Positions 1 through 5,829 are shown, counted from the first letter of the stretch. The stretch is DNA of 64,000 nt from an uncultured bacterium (GCA_948964545.1 CAREDV010000003.1:123377-187376); one strand, 5' to 3'. Numbers and translations are program-made. Notes: a model not told the origin generated them from the sequence alone.

Positions 1-1
1 C

Positions 2-937
2 AAAACCACGCTTGCAGGAACTATTAATGAAGTAATTTATCAGACTAAAGATGCTTATTACAATTTGTTGTATGCGTTTGAAAGTAAAAAAGTTGCGCAA
101 GACACGGTTGATAAATTCGAAATGTTCTATAATCAGGCAAAAGCGTTTTACGAAATCGGTATGAATCCGAAAGTTGATGTTACAATTGCTGAGGTTAATT
201 TAAGTAATGCAAAATTACAGCTTATTCAGGCTGATAATGCTGTAAATCTTGCTGTTGCAAGATTGAATAATATAATGGGTGTTCCGTTTATTGACTCATA
301 TAATGTTCAGGAGCGTTTAAAATATAGTCCTGTAGATGTGTCTTTTAACCAATCAATAGAAATTGCGCGTGAAGCTCGTCCTGAATTGAAACTTGCTGAA
401 ATAAAGGTTGAAAGTGCTAAACAGACACTTAAGCTGGTGAAAAAATCATATTTTCCGACACTTTCTGTTGAGGGTCAATACCAGCGAGGCGGAAGATCTT
501 GGAATAATAACTACGGTTATAATTTCGGCGGATACTTAAATTTCCCGACTATTAACGGAATGCTTATTAAAAACGAAATTAAGGAAGCAAGATATTTGTA
601 TGACAAAGAACTTGCAAATGCTAAGAATACGCAAAACCAGATTTATTTGGAAATTCAAAATGCATTTTTAAAGCTTCAGGAAAAGAAAAATCAAATGCCT
701 GTTGCTATGTTAAATGTCAAAAAGTCTAAAGAAAATTACGAACTTTCATACGGCAGATACAGAGTCGGCGAGGCGAGCCCGACTGAGCTGAAAGATGCAC
801 AGATAAATTACCAGCAGGCGCAATTAAGTTATTATAATGCTTTATACCAGTATAATTCTGCAAAAGCAGAGCTTGAAAAATCAATCGGTAAAAATATAGT
901 TGCTGATTCGGATGATATTATAGAATTGGGTGAATAA
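2..937 (+). CDS. TolC-family outer-membrane efflux protein, 5' end outside the window
   Basis: The frame is open from base 2, so the gene begins upstream; 311 residues and the stop are visible. The product is a long helical protein of the OEP/TolC family, which forms the outer-membrane and periplasmic tunnel of tripartite exporters and type I secretion systems. The duplicated family motif is visible in both halves: GMNPKVDVTIAEVNLSNAK early and YGRYRVGEASPTELKDAQ near the end, each before a long coiled coil. A short strand-like segment rich in Tyr, Asn and Gly lies between them, as expected for the membrane barrel. The inner-membrane and adaptor partners would lie upstream. An intrinsic terminator follows directly. 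The family call is firm; the transported substrate cannot be read from the sequence. Confidence 0.9.
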   Translation, partial: KTTLAGTINEVIYQTKDAYYNLLYAFESKKVAQDTVDKFEMFYNQAKAFYEIGMNPKVDVTIAEVNLSNAKLQLIQADNAVNLAVARLNNIMGVPFIDSYNVQERLKYSPVDVSFNQSIEIAREARPELKLAEIKVESAKQTLKLVKKSYFPTLSVEGQYQRGGRSWNNNYGYNFGGYLNFPTINGMLIKNEIKEARYLYDKELANAKNTQNQIYLEIQNAFLKLQEKKNQMPVAMLNVKKSKENYELSYGRYRVGEASPTELKDAQINYQQAQLSYYNALYQYNSAKAELEKSIGKNIVADSDDIIELGE

Positions 938-956
938 AATATTACGAATTGTAAAC

Positions 957-984
957 TTGCCTGAAGTAAAAAAGGCAATTTTTT
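957..984 (+). terminator. Intrinsic terminator after the TolC-like gene
   Basis: TTGCCT at 957-962 pairs with AGGCAA at 973-978 and is followed by six T residues. It lies 20 bases after the stop codon. Confidence 0.75.
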
Positions 985-1035
985 CGAACTTATATCCTTT
1001 ATATATATGTAAGAGATAAGAGAGAGAAAAAGAAA

Positions 1036-1296
1036 ATGGCAAACGGTCAATTCGGAACTTTGGTAAAAAGCGATAAAGTAAAAAAAGTAAGCGCAAAAGA
1101 TATTACAAGTGCTAACTTAGAGGATTATACATTTATTGGTAAAAATGATAAAAGAATGCGTTTCAATAACTCAAAAGACCCGATTTATTATGTATTTGAT
1201 GTTATTGACAACAGACCAATTAAAACTCTGGCAAAAGAATTCGTTAAAGATTCATTCTTTGAAGCAGTAAATTTCGTATCAAAAGTCGTTAGATAA
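1036..1296 (+). CDS. Small protein of unknown function, 86 residues
   Basis: I do not recognise this protein. It is basic, soluble, without a signal peptide or membrane segment, and has a central stretch rich in Asp, Tyr and Phe (DPIYYVFDVIDNRPIKTLAK). A purine-rich stretch (GAGAGAGAAAAAGA) precedes the ATG in place of a clear Shine-Dalgarno site. The gene stands alone between two terminators, so it is probably monocistronic. Codon use resembles its neighbours. Confidence that it is a real gene rests on the isolated intact frame with its own terminator rather than on homology. Confidence 0.65.
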   Translation: MANGQFGTLVKSDKVKKVSAKDITSANLEDYTFIGKNDKRMRFNNSKDPIYYVFDVIDNRPIKTLAKEFVKDSFFEAVNFVSKVVR

Positions 1297-1360
1297 TCAA
1301 TTAGGAAATCGGAAAAAGAGAAAAAGTTTTAGGAAATCAATTAGGGATAGGATAACAAAA

Positions 1361-1386
1361 AGACGGTCTATATGACCGTCTTATTT
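1361..1386. terminator. Bidirectional terminator between converging genes
   Basis: AGACGGTC at 1361-1368 pairs with GACCGTCT at 1374-1381 around a 5-base loop. There is an A run on the left and a T-rich stretch on the right, so it can end transcription from both sides. It overlaps the stop codon of the minus-strand gene. Confidence 0.8.
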
Positions 1387-1722
1387 ATTTACATCTGTTT
1401 TAGGTTCGTATTCTATGCCCATTTCTTTAAGTGTTCTTATAAAGTTCTGTGCACATATTTTTTGAGCTTCAGGTGGAACAATCCTCAAAATTTCTACTGT
1501 CTTTGAAATCACAGGGTCTTTATCATACCAGCGGTTATTAGCATTAACAGGTTTTACCATTGCATAAAATTTGTCAACAGTTTCTTTTGAAACTTTTTCT
1601 TCAATTTTTTGCAGGAAAATTTCAGCCTGTGCTCTTAATTCTGTTTGATAGTTTCTTAAAAGCTCAATAACTTCCAGCAATAATGGATCGTGATCGTACC
1701 AGCGTTTATATGCAGGTGACAT
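1381..1722 (-). CDS. Small protein with a tandem RWYD repeat, coupled to murA
   Basis: The 113-residue protein consists of two related blocks of about 45 residues. Each opens with RWYDxDP (RWYDHDPLLLEVIELL and RWYDKDPVISKTVEIL) and continues with an amphipathic helix containing a similar A-E-x-x-x-Q pattern. There is no signal peptide or membrane segment. Its ATG overlaps the murA stop in the arrangement TAATG, so the two are translationally coupled. The function is unknown; coupling suggests a need for balanced amounts with MurA or simply operon packing. The internal duplication is seen directly, and a helical-repeat fold is inferred. Confidence 0.8.
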   Translation of the reverse strand: MSPAYKRWYDHDPLLLEVIELLRNYQTELRAQAEIFLQKIEEKVSKETVDKFYAMVKPVNANNRWYDKDPVISKTVEILRIVPPEAQKICAQNFIRTLKEMGIEYEPKTDVNK

Positions 1723-3041
1723 TAGAGTAAGCCCTCCGTAATTTTAGGTTCGACAGGAGTTGAAATGATTTCTTCATTTTTTCTTTCTATCTTCGCTCCT
1801 AATAATCTTAACTTACTTTCAAAATTTTCGTATCCTCTATCTATATGATGTAGTTTTTCAATAGTAGAATTTCCGTCAGCCATTAATGCTGCGACAACAA
1901 GTGATGCGCCTGCTCTCAGGTCGCTTGCGCACAATGTTGCACCTGTAAGTTTTTTGACCCCCTTGATAATTGCATGGTTTCTGTCCTGATGAATATCAGC
2001 TCCCATTCTGCGAAGTTCTGGAACTTGCATGAATCTGTTTTCATATAAGCTTTCTGTAATAATTCCAACTCCGTTTGCTGTTGTTAAAAGTGTCATTGCC
2101 ATAGATTGCAAGTCAGTTGGGAAACCAGGATAAGGCTGGGTTACATAGTTTATTGAATTAAGTCTGTTTCTGCAGGAAACTTCCAGAGAATTAGGCTCAA
2201 TAAGCTTGATATTTGCGCCCATTTTTAAAAGTTTATCAGTAAAGAATGTCAAATGAGCAGGGAAAACCCCTTTAATTATTGCTTTTCCTTTAGTTGCTAT
2301 AATTGCTGACATAAATGTACCAGCTTCAATTCTGTCAGGAATTGTAGTATATTCTATCGCATGTAGATTTTCCTGTTTAACACCGTTGATAACTATTTCA
2401 GAAGTTCCAGCCCCATTAATGTCTGCTCCCATTGAATTTAAAAAGTTTGCAAGGTCAACAATTTCTGGTTCTTGAGCTGCGTTTTGGATTGTTGTAGAAC
2501 CTTCTGCTAATACAGAAGCTAACATAAGGTTTTCTGTTGCTCCTACTGAAGGAATATCAAGGTATATGTTTGCTCCAGAAAGTTTTGAAGCTTTAGCATG
2601 AACATAGCCGTTTTCAATTTTGATTTTAGCACCGAGTGCTTCTAAACCTTTTATGTGAAAATCAACACGTCTTTCGCCGATTGCACATCCGCCAGGAAGT
2701 GCTACAATTGCTTCTTTGCATCTTGAAACTAAAGCTCCGAGAACAATAAAAGAAGCTCTCATTTTGCTTACTAGTTCATATTTTGCAGTCACGCTTGTTA
2801 AATCTGTCGCGTCAATTGTAACTGATTTTTCTGTTTTGTCATAAGATGTTTTTGCACCCAATTGAGCAATAACGCTGAGCATAATTTCAACGTCTGTCAA
2901 ATCGGGAACGTTATAAATCTTTGTTTCACCTTTAGCCAATAATGCGGCAGCCATTAATTTTAAAACCGAATTTTTTGCCCCGCCTATTGAAACTTCACCT
3001 CTTAAAGGGGTACCGCCTTTTATATAATATTTGTCTGTCAA
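1722..3041 (-). CDS. murA: UDP-N-acetylglucosamine 1-carboxyvinyltransferase
   Basis: MurA transfers enolpyruvate from phosphoenolpyruvate to UDP-GlcNAc in the cytoplasm, the first committed step of peptidoglycan synthesis and the target of fosfomycin. The 439 residues match the usual length. The family signature LPGGCAIGERRVDFHIKGLE is present with the active-site Cys at about residue 119, so a fosfomycin-sensitive Cys enzyme is expected. The N-terminal GGAKNSVLKLMAAALL motif is also intact. The start codon is TTG, preceded by AGGTAAG about 8 bases upstream. The gene is first in a two-gene minus-strand unit with the RWYD-repeat protein. Confidence 0.97.
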   Translation of the reverse strand: MTDKYYIKGGTPLRGEVSIGGAKNSVLKLMAAALLAKGETKIYNVPDLTDVEIMLSVIAQLGAKTSYDKTEKSVTIDATDLTSVTAKYELVSKMRASFIVLGALVSRCKEAIVALPGGCAIGERRVDFHIKGLEALGAKIKIENGYVHAKASKLSGANIYLDIPSVGATENLMLASVLAEGSTTIQNAAQEPEIVDLANFLNSMGADINGAGTSEIVINGVKQENLHAIEYTTIPDRIEAGTFMSAIIATKGKAIIKGVFPAHLTFFTDKLLKMGANIKLIEPNSLEVSCRNRLNSINYVTQPYPGFPTDLQSMAMTLLTTANGVGIITESLYENRFMQVPELRRMGADIHQDRNHAIIKGVKKLTGATLCASDLRAGASLVVAALMADGNSTIEKLHHIDRGYENFESKLRLLGAKIERKNEEIISTPVEPKITEGLL

Positions 3042-3156
3042 TTTATCTTACCTGTAAAAATATCTAACTTACTATTATAATAATACAACTATACTCAGTT
3101 GGTGTAAATAAGTTAAATTATGTAAAGATGAAGTTTTTGGATTAGATTTAATAATA

Positions 3157-3185
3157 TTGACATATTTTCGCGAATGAGATATCCT
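3157..3185 (+). promoter_or_regulatory. Promoter of hydrophobic peptide locus 1
   Basis: TTGACA at 3157-3162 and TATCCT at 3180-3185 are separated by 17 bases, a near-consensus housekeeping promoter. It would give a leader of about 140 bases before the peptide ORF, with a stable hairpin GAGGCT-AA-AGCCTC at 3252-3265. Confidence 0.7.
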
Positions 3186-3331
3186 GTATAAGGGTAAGCC
3201 CAATTTTTTAGCCATTTTTGACGATATTGATAAAATCTTATTAATTACCGCCAGAGGCTAAAGCCTCCGTATTCATACTTTGAGGGACAAACTATAAATT
3301 TGGATAACCGCAAAGAAAGGGGGTGATAAAA

Positions 3332-3406
3332 ATGATATTCGCAGTAAGCGAAAAAGCACTAATTATAATTTTAATAATCATAATAGTGCTTTCAATCATT
3401 TTCTAG
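3332..3406 (+). CDS. Hydrophobic 24-residue peptide, candidate type I toxin (copy 1)
   Basis: This ORF encodes 24 residues: a short polar head (MIFAVSEK) followed by an almost pure Ile/Leu/Val segment, one predicted membrane span. A very strong Shine-Dalgarno site (AAAGGGGGTGAT) lies just before the ATG. A good promoter and a long leader lie upstream, and an opposing promoter lies just past the 3' end. Small size, one span and an overlapping antisense transcript are the hallmarks of type I toxins such as TxpA, BsrG, Fst or Ldr, but the sequence matches none that I know. Copy 2 lies 285 bases downstream. Toxicity is inferred. Confidence 0.65.
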   Translation: MIFAVSEKALIIILIIIIVLSIIF

Positions 3407-3446
3407 GGGCTTTTAAAGGGGCAAGCTGGAACTTGTCCCGCCCTTT
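3349..3446 (-). ncRNA. Predicted antisense RNA opposing peptide 1
   Basis: The minus-strand promoter at 3452-3480 should start a transcript near 3445 that runs leftward across the 3' region and most of the peptide ORF. On this strand AAAGCACTA (plus positions 3392-3384) pairs with TAGTGCTTT (3361-3353), followed by T residues: an intrinsic terminator inside the ORF. The predicted RNA is about 95 nucleotides and begins with a GC-rich hairpin (GGGACAAG with CTTGCCCC). Size, position and terminator resemble known type I antitoxins. The ends are estimates. Confidence 0.6.
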
Positions 3447-3450
3447 CTTT

Positions 3451-3483
3451 TATTATAACATATTGTTTTTATGTTTTCAAGGG
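3451..3483 (+). repeat. 33-bp direct repeat carrying the antisense promoter, copy 1
   Basis: The 33 bases here are identical to 3745-3777. The repeat holds the full antisense promoter, so the two loci share the antitoxin control region while the peptide ORFs have diverged. Confidence 0.9.
3452..3480 (-). promoter_or_regulatory. Antisense promoter 1
   Basis: Read on the minus strand, TTGAAA (3480-3475) and TATAAT (3457-3452) are separated by 17 bases. It points back into the peptide gene and lies inside a 33-bp sequence repeated exactly in locus 2. Confidence 0.75.
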
Positions 3484-3504
3484 TTTAATTAATATTTAAT
3501 AATA

Positions 3505-3533
3505 TTTACAAATTTTGAATTTCATAATATAAT
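3505..3533 (+). promoter_or_regulatory. Promoter of hydrophobic peptide locus 2
   Basis: TTTACA at 3505-3510 and TATAAT at 3528-3533 are separated by 17 bases. The expected transcript starts near 3540 with a 5' hairpin CAGGT-TTG-ACCTG (3543-3555). Confidence 0.7.
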
Positions 3534-3616
3534 ATTTCCCAGCAGGTTTGACCTGACCTCCTTAAACGCACAACAAACTATTCTGCAATAAGGTGTAAGA
3601 AAGGAGGTGATGCACA

Positions 3617-3700
3617 GTGACAGAGCAAATATTATGGATAACAAAATATGCCCTAGTTATCATAGGACATATTTTGCTAATAATTGCATCTTTCATGTAG
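3617..3700 (+). CDS. Hydrophobic 27-residue peptide, candidate type I toxin (copy 2)
   Basis: A GTG-started ORF of 27 residues with a consensus Shine-Dalgarno site (AAGGAGGTGA, 3601-3610) 6 bases upstream. The product has a short polar start (MTEQILWITK) and one hydrophobic segment (YALVIIGHILLIIASFM), one predicted membrane span. Leader, 3' hairpin and antisense promoter are arranged as in locus 1, so the two are diverged tandem duplicates. A longer overlapping frame starting at 3607 also uses this ribosome site but has a less plausible composition. Toxin function is inferred from architecture. Confidence 0.65.
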   Translation: MTEQILWITKYALVIIGHILLIIASFM

Positions 3701-3740
3701 GGTCTGCAAAAGGGTATCCTGCCAGATACCCTACCCTGCT
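3638..3740 (-). ncRNA. Predicted antisense RNA opposing peptide 2
   Basis: The promoter at 3746-3774 should start a minus-strand RNA near 3739. It would begin with a hairpin made from GGGTATC and GATACCC (3712-3718 with 3725-3731). It can end at a 13-bp stem formed by 3676-3664 and 3654-3642, followed by a T-rich stretch inside the peptide ORF. The layout is the same as for antisense RNA 1. The ends are estimates. Confidence 0.6.
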
Positions 3741-3744
3741 TTTA

Positions 3745-3777
3745 TATTATAACATATTGTTTTTATGTTTTCAAGGG
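3745..3777 (+). repeat. 33-bp direct repeat carrying the antisense promoter, copy 2
   Basis: Exact copy of 3451-3483. The G run at its end (GGGGGG) then diverges from copy 1. Confidence 0.9.
3746..3774 (-). promoter_or_regulatory. Antisense promoter 2
   Basis: TTGAAA (3774-3769) and TATAAT (3751-3746) on the minus strand with a 17-base spacer, identical to antisense promoter 1. Confidence 0.75.
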
Positions 3778-3782
3778 GGGGA

Positions 3783-4058
3783 TTATTCATCAATCAAAGT
3801 GAAATTTTTCGGCAGTTCTTTTTCCAGTAAAATAAAAAATTCTGATGGGTTATAGCCTAATGCGTTAATTAATTTCCAAAAATTAAAAAGTTTAGGTTCA
3901 CTTTTACAGTTTTCCAAACGACTTATTAAAGACTTTTGCAACTCATATTCATCAGCTAAAGTACGTTGGGATTTATTAAGCCTTTTGCGTTCTTTTTTTA
4001 TAATTTTAGCTATAGCTTTAGACAAAATTGTAAATTTTTCATAATCTTGTGGTTGCAT
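3783..4058 (-). CDS. XRE-family HTH regulator, paralogue 1
   Basis: A 91-residue single-domain DNA-binding protein. The Cro/C1-type HTH spans about residues 20-70 with the recognition-helix region QKSLISRLENCKSEP. I chose the ATG at 4058 over the longer frame (to 4118) because the paralogue at 4341-4613 starts at the same point and both starts follow ATTCTATAT. There is no clear Shine-Dalgarno site, so the mRNA may be nearly leaderless. The gene lies back to back with a LuxR-type HTH gene, sharing about 60 bases of control region with an inverted repeat. A role in controlling itself, its neighbour or the adjacent peptide loci is inferred. Confidence 0.85.
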   Translation of the reverse strand: MQPQDYEKFTILSKAIAKIIKKERKRLNKSQRTLADEYELQKSLISRLENCKSEPKLFNFWKLINALGYNPSEFFILLEKELPKNFTLIDE

Positions 4059-4060
4059 AT

Positions 4061-4107
4061 ATAGAATTTTAATTGTAAGATGTTTATAAGCATTTCTATA
4101 AATAGAA
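4061..4107. promoter_or_regulatory. Operator-like sites between the XRE and LuxR-type genes
   Basis: An inverted repeat TTCTAT-AA-ATAGAA lies at 4094-4107, and a further ATAGAA half-site at 4061-4066 sits just before the XRE start. In front of the paralogous XRE gene, ATAGAA (4616-4621) and TTCTAT (4649-4654) recur with exactly the same 33-bp offset. The conserved spacing suggests binding sites for these regulators. Confidence 0.55.
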
Positions 4108-4121
4108 CCAAGAGGCAAAAT

Positions 4122-4337
4122 ATGGAATTTAACGATATTATTTTAGAGAAGTTTTCTCAAAGAGAAACGATAGTGTCAAAATTGATGGTGATGGGTTATT
4201 CTAATAATCAAATAGCAAAGAATATGAAACTTTCTCTTTGCACGATAAAAAATGCTTTAGCGTTAATTTACCAAAAATTAGAAGCAAAAAATAAAGCACA
4301 TGCTTGTTTTATATTAGGACAAAATATTCAAAAATAA
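4122..4337 (+). CDS. Small LuxR/GerE-type HTH protein
   Basis: A 71-residue stand-alone HTH of the LuxR/GerE class. The pattern FSQRETIVSKLMVMGYSNNQ then IAKNMKLSLCTIKNALALIY matches the family's LTxRExxVLxLxxxGxSNKEIA and SxxTVKxHxxxIxxKL signatures, with KLEAKNKAHA closing the domain. There is no receiver or ligand-binding domain. The start at 4122 is preceded by AGAGG; the longer frame from 4080 would cover the operator-like region. It is divergent from XRE paralogue 1 and ends 3 bases before XRE paralogue 2. A second protein of this type lies at 44907-45116. Confidence 0.8.
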   Translation: MEFNDIILEKFSQRETIVSKLMVMGYSNNQIAKNMKLSLCTIKNALALIYQKLEAKNKAHACFILGQNIQK

Positions 4338-4340
4338 TTA

Positions 4341-4613
4341 CTAATCCAATAGTGAATAATTTTCAGGAAGTTTATTTTCTAATTTTTTAATTAAATCTGA
4401 TAATTTTAGCTCTAAAGCTTCACTAATAGCCCATAGTGATAATATTTTAGGTTCATTTTTACTGTTCTCCAGTCTGCTGATTAATGATTTGGGAATATCA
4501 TATTCATATGCAAGAATACGTATAGATTTTTGTTTGGTTTCACGTTCTTCTTTTAAAACTTCAGATAGAGCATTAAGGATTATTTGTGAATTTTTAAAGT
4601 TAGCATGTTTCAT
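4341..4613 (-). CDS. XRE-family HTH regulator, paralogue 2
   Basis: A 90-residue Cro/C1-type HTH protein, closely parallel to paralogue 1: both contain KSLISRLEN followed by a K-x-EPK motif and end in a LP-x-N(F/Y)-x-L(I/L)D tail. It therefore arose by duplication. The upstream region repeats the ATAGAA/TTCTAT arrangement of paralogue 1. It converges with the LuxR-type HTH gene. Targets are unknown; candidates are its own promoter and the nearby small-peptide and RNA loci. Confidence 0.85.
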   Translation of the reverse strand: MKHANFKNSQIILNALSEVLKEERETKQKSIRILAYEYDIPKSLISRLENSKNEPKILSLWAISEALELKLSDLIKKLENKLPENYSLLD

Positions 4614-4703
4614 ATATAGAATAGTAGGGATAAATAATAGTTTAGCATTTCTATATGTGAAACCATAATTTTTGCATTAAAGAATCTAATGGTTGGGCAC
4701 TCA

Positions 4704-4731
4704 TTGGACATATAGTAAAATTTGGTATAAT
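4704..4731 (+). promoter_or_regulatory. Promoter of candidate RNA A
   Basis: TTGGAC (4704-4709) and TATAAT (4726-4731) with a 16-base spacer. No ORF with a ribosome site follows, which points to a non-coding transcript starting near 4738. Confidence 0.65.
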
Positions 4732-4737
4732 ATAAAT

Positions 4738-4850
4738 TAGGGTAAAAGATAGCTCTTTTCAAAAGGAAACCGACCAGCATGATATTCTGACTTTCTAAGG
4801 GCTATCGGCACTTTCTCAAGATGCCAACCTCATTTTTATTATTTACTATT
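4738..4850 (+). ncRNA. Candidate structured RNA A, about 105 nt
   Basis: A strong promoter is followed by a short non-coding stretch with a closing stem (GATAGCTC paired with GGGCTATC) and a second hairpin (GGCA...TGCC) followed by a T-rich run, resembling a terminator. No open frame with a start and ribosome site is present. I compared it by eye with SRP RNA, 6S RNA, tracrRNA and common riboswitches and recognised none. Coordinates are estimates. Confidence 0.45.
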
Positions 4851-4885
4851 TTTTGCTATTTGTTAAGTGGCTTACTGTGAATTCT

Positions 4886-5187
4886 GTTAAATAAAAGAGC
4901 GGAGCTTTCAGTCGCTCCGCTTCTTTTATCGATTACCGTCATCTGAGATATGCGGCGATTGCGCTCAGCTTTCCAAAAACCTGATTTATTACCAGTCAGA
5001 TTATAGAGGAAAGTTTCACCCATCAGGTAACCGTCCGTATCCCGCCTTGTTTATTTGTGTGACATGTGCCACGGGGTGTACTCCCTTGCCCTGATTAAAC
5101 CACAGGTTCGGCATTTCATTCACACGGATGACCGAAAATCTCTCGGAGGATTAGGTTTGGGATACGAATTCTTTTTTCACCACTGGG
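4886..5187 (-). ncRNA. Candidate structured RNA B, about 300 nt
   Basis: On the minus strand a promoter-like pair at 5194-5222 precedes about 300 non-coding bases ending at a clear terminator. The RNA can form two domains. Domain 1 is closed by GTATCCC with GGGATAC and contains GTGTGA...TCACAC and a CCGA...TCGG hairpin. Domain 2 is closed by CGGTTACC with GGTAATCG and contains TTTCC...GGAAA and a long CTGAG...CTCAG hairpin. The size is in the range of RNase P RNA or tmRNA, but the diagnostic conserved boxes are not visible. The type is unknown. Confidence 0.5.
4888..4928. terminator. Terminator of candidate RNA B
   Basis: AGCGGAGC (4898-4905) pairs with GCTCCGCT (4914-4921) around an 8-base loop. 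On the minus strand it is followed by CTTTTATTT; the plus side also has a T-rich tail, so it may act both ways. Confidence 0.8.
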
Positions 5188-5195
5188 CGGCTTAT
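5176..5195 (+). repeat. 20-bp direct repeat, copy 1
   Basis: TTCACCACTGGGCGGCTTAT occurs here and at 5270-5289. Its core ACCACTGGGC also appears inverted at 6114-6123, at the outer end of the right inverted repeat. Confidence 0.85.
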
Positions 5196-5222
5196 ACTAG
5201 GACTTTATAAGTTTTGGTGTAA
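5194..5222 (-). promoter_or_regulatory. Possible promoter of candidate RNA B
   Basis: TTACAC (5222-5217) and TAGTAT (5199-5194) on the minus strand with a 17-base spacer. The match is moderate. Confidence 0.45.
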
Positions 5223-5269
5223 TTTATATAAATGCCTATTTTGTAATTTTTCCAATTTTGGGCGACTTA

Positions 5270-5289
5270 TTCACCACTGGGCGGCTTAT
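5270..5289 (+). repeat. 20-bp direct repeat, copy 2
   Basis: Second exact copy of the repeat at 5176-5195, lying at the outer edge of the left inverted repeat around hsp20. Confidence 0.85.
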
Positions 5290-5294
5290 TCGGT

Positions 5295-5344
5295 GACTTA
5301 TTAAAGTTTGTTGTCACTTTCTAAATCGCCTACTGTGTGATTTT
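5295..5344 (+). repeat. 50-bp perfect inverted repeat, left arm
   Basis: These 50 bases are the exact reverse complement of 6055-6104. Outside the perfect part, the ends share ACCACTGGGC (5273-5282, inverted at 6114-6123). The arms enclose hsp20, so the whole forms an 850-bp cassette. Confidence 0.9.
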
Positions 5345-5352
5345 GTCGATTA

Positions 5353-5829
5353 TTATTTTTCCTTTATTTCCAACCTTTTAGGTTGTTTATTTTCTGTTTC
5401 AACCTTTGGAATTGTTATTGTCAGGATACCTTTGTCATAAACCGCTGTACTTTCTTCGGTTTTTACAGGATGGTCGAAAGAGATTGTTCTTTGGTATTTG
5501 CCGTAACGAAACTCGGATGTATGACAGCGTTCGTTTTTGGCTTTTTCTTCTTTTTCTTCGGCTTCTTCATGAATTTCTGCCGTTATTGTCATAAACTCGT
5601 TATCGAGTTCGACTTCAATATCGTCTTTATTTACACCAGGAAGCTGAACTTTTACTTTGTAGTTTTTGTCATTTTGTTTAACTTCAACTGCTGGACGCCA
5701 GATAGAAGCTTTTTTGACATTCAAGGGATTTGCGTGAACAAGAAGCGTGTCGCGCAAAAAGTTATTCAATTCATTGTGAATACTGTCAAAGTAAAAATCA
5801 GGTTCTCTAATTATTAAGTCATGTTTCAT
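5353..5829 (-). CDS. Small heat-shock protein, Hsp20/alpha-crystallin family
   Basis: A 158-residue ATP-independent holdase chaperone of the cytoplasm. The alpha-crystallin domain covers about residues 45-145, with VQLPGVNKDDIEVEL at its start and the family's closing signature GILTITIPK near 138. The N-terminal arm (FDSIHNELNNFL) and a short Lys-rich tail flank it. A Shine-Dalgarno site (AAAGGGT) precedes the ATG. The gene is alone inside the inverted-repeat cassette. No CIRCE box is visible; an imperfect palindrome GTGCTTA-TAC-TATGCAC lies about 180 bases upstream. Confidence 0.95.
   Translation of the reverse strand: MKHDLIIREPDFYFDSIHNELNNFLRDTLLVHANPLNVKKASIWRPAVEVKQNDKNYKVKVQLPGVNKDDIEVELDNEFMTITAEIHEEAEEKEEKAKNERCHTSEFRYGKYQRTISFDHPVKTEESTAVYDKGILTITIPKVETENKQPKRLEIKEK

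Noticed and set aside
3607..3855. 82-residue frame overlapping peptide 2
   Set aside because: It shares the ribosome site but runs through the 3' hairpin, the antisense promoter and into the XRE gene's end; composition is unlike a real protein, and the 27-residue frame fits the duplicated locus.
4738..4850. tracrRNA or CRISPR-linked RNA
   Set aside because: No repeat array and no cas gene are present, and no anti-repeat can be defined.
4886..5187. RNase P RNA or tmRNA
   Set aside because: A GAGGAAAG string is visible on the plus strand, but the other conserved boxes and their spacing are missing; no tag-peptide or tRNA-like end for tmRNA.
5383..5817. 144-residue Phe-rich plus-strand frame
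   Set aside because: It is the shadow of hsp20 on the opposite strand, caused by Glu/Lys-rich codons; no ribosome site or promoter.
5353..5829. hsp20 controlled by a CIRCE element
   Set aside because: No TTAGCACTC-N9-GAGTGCTAA-like repeat is visible upstream; only a weak GTGC palindrome.
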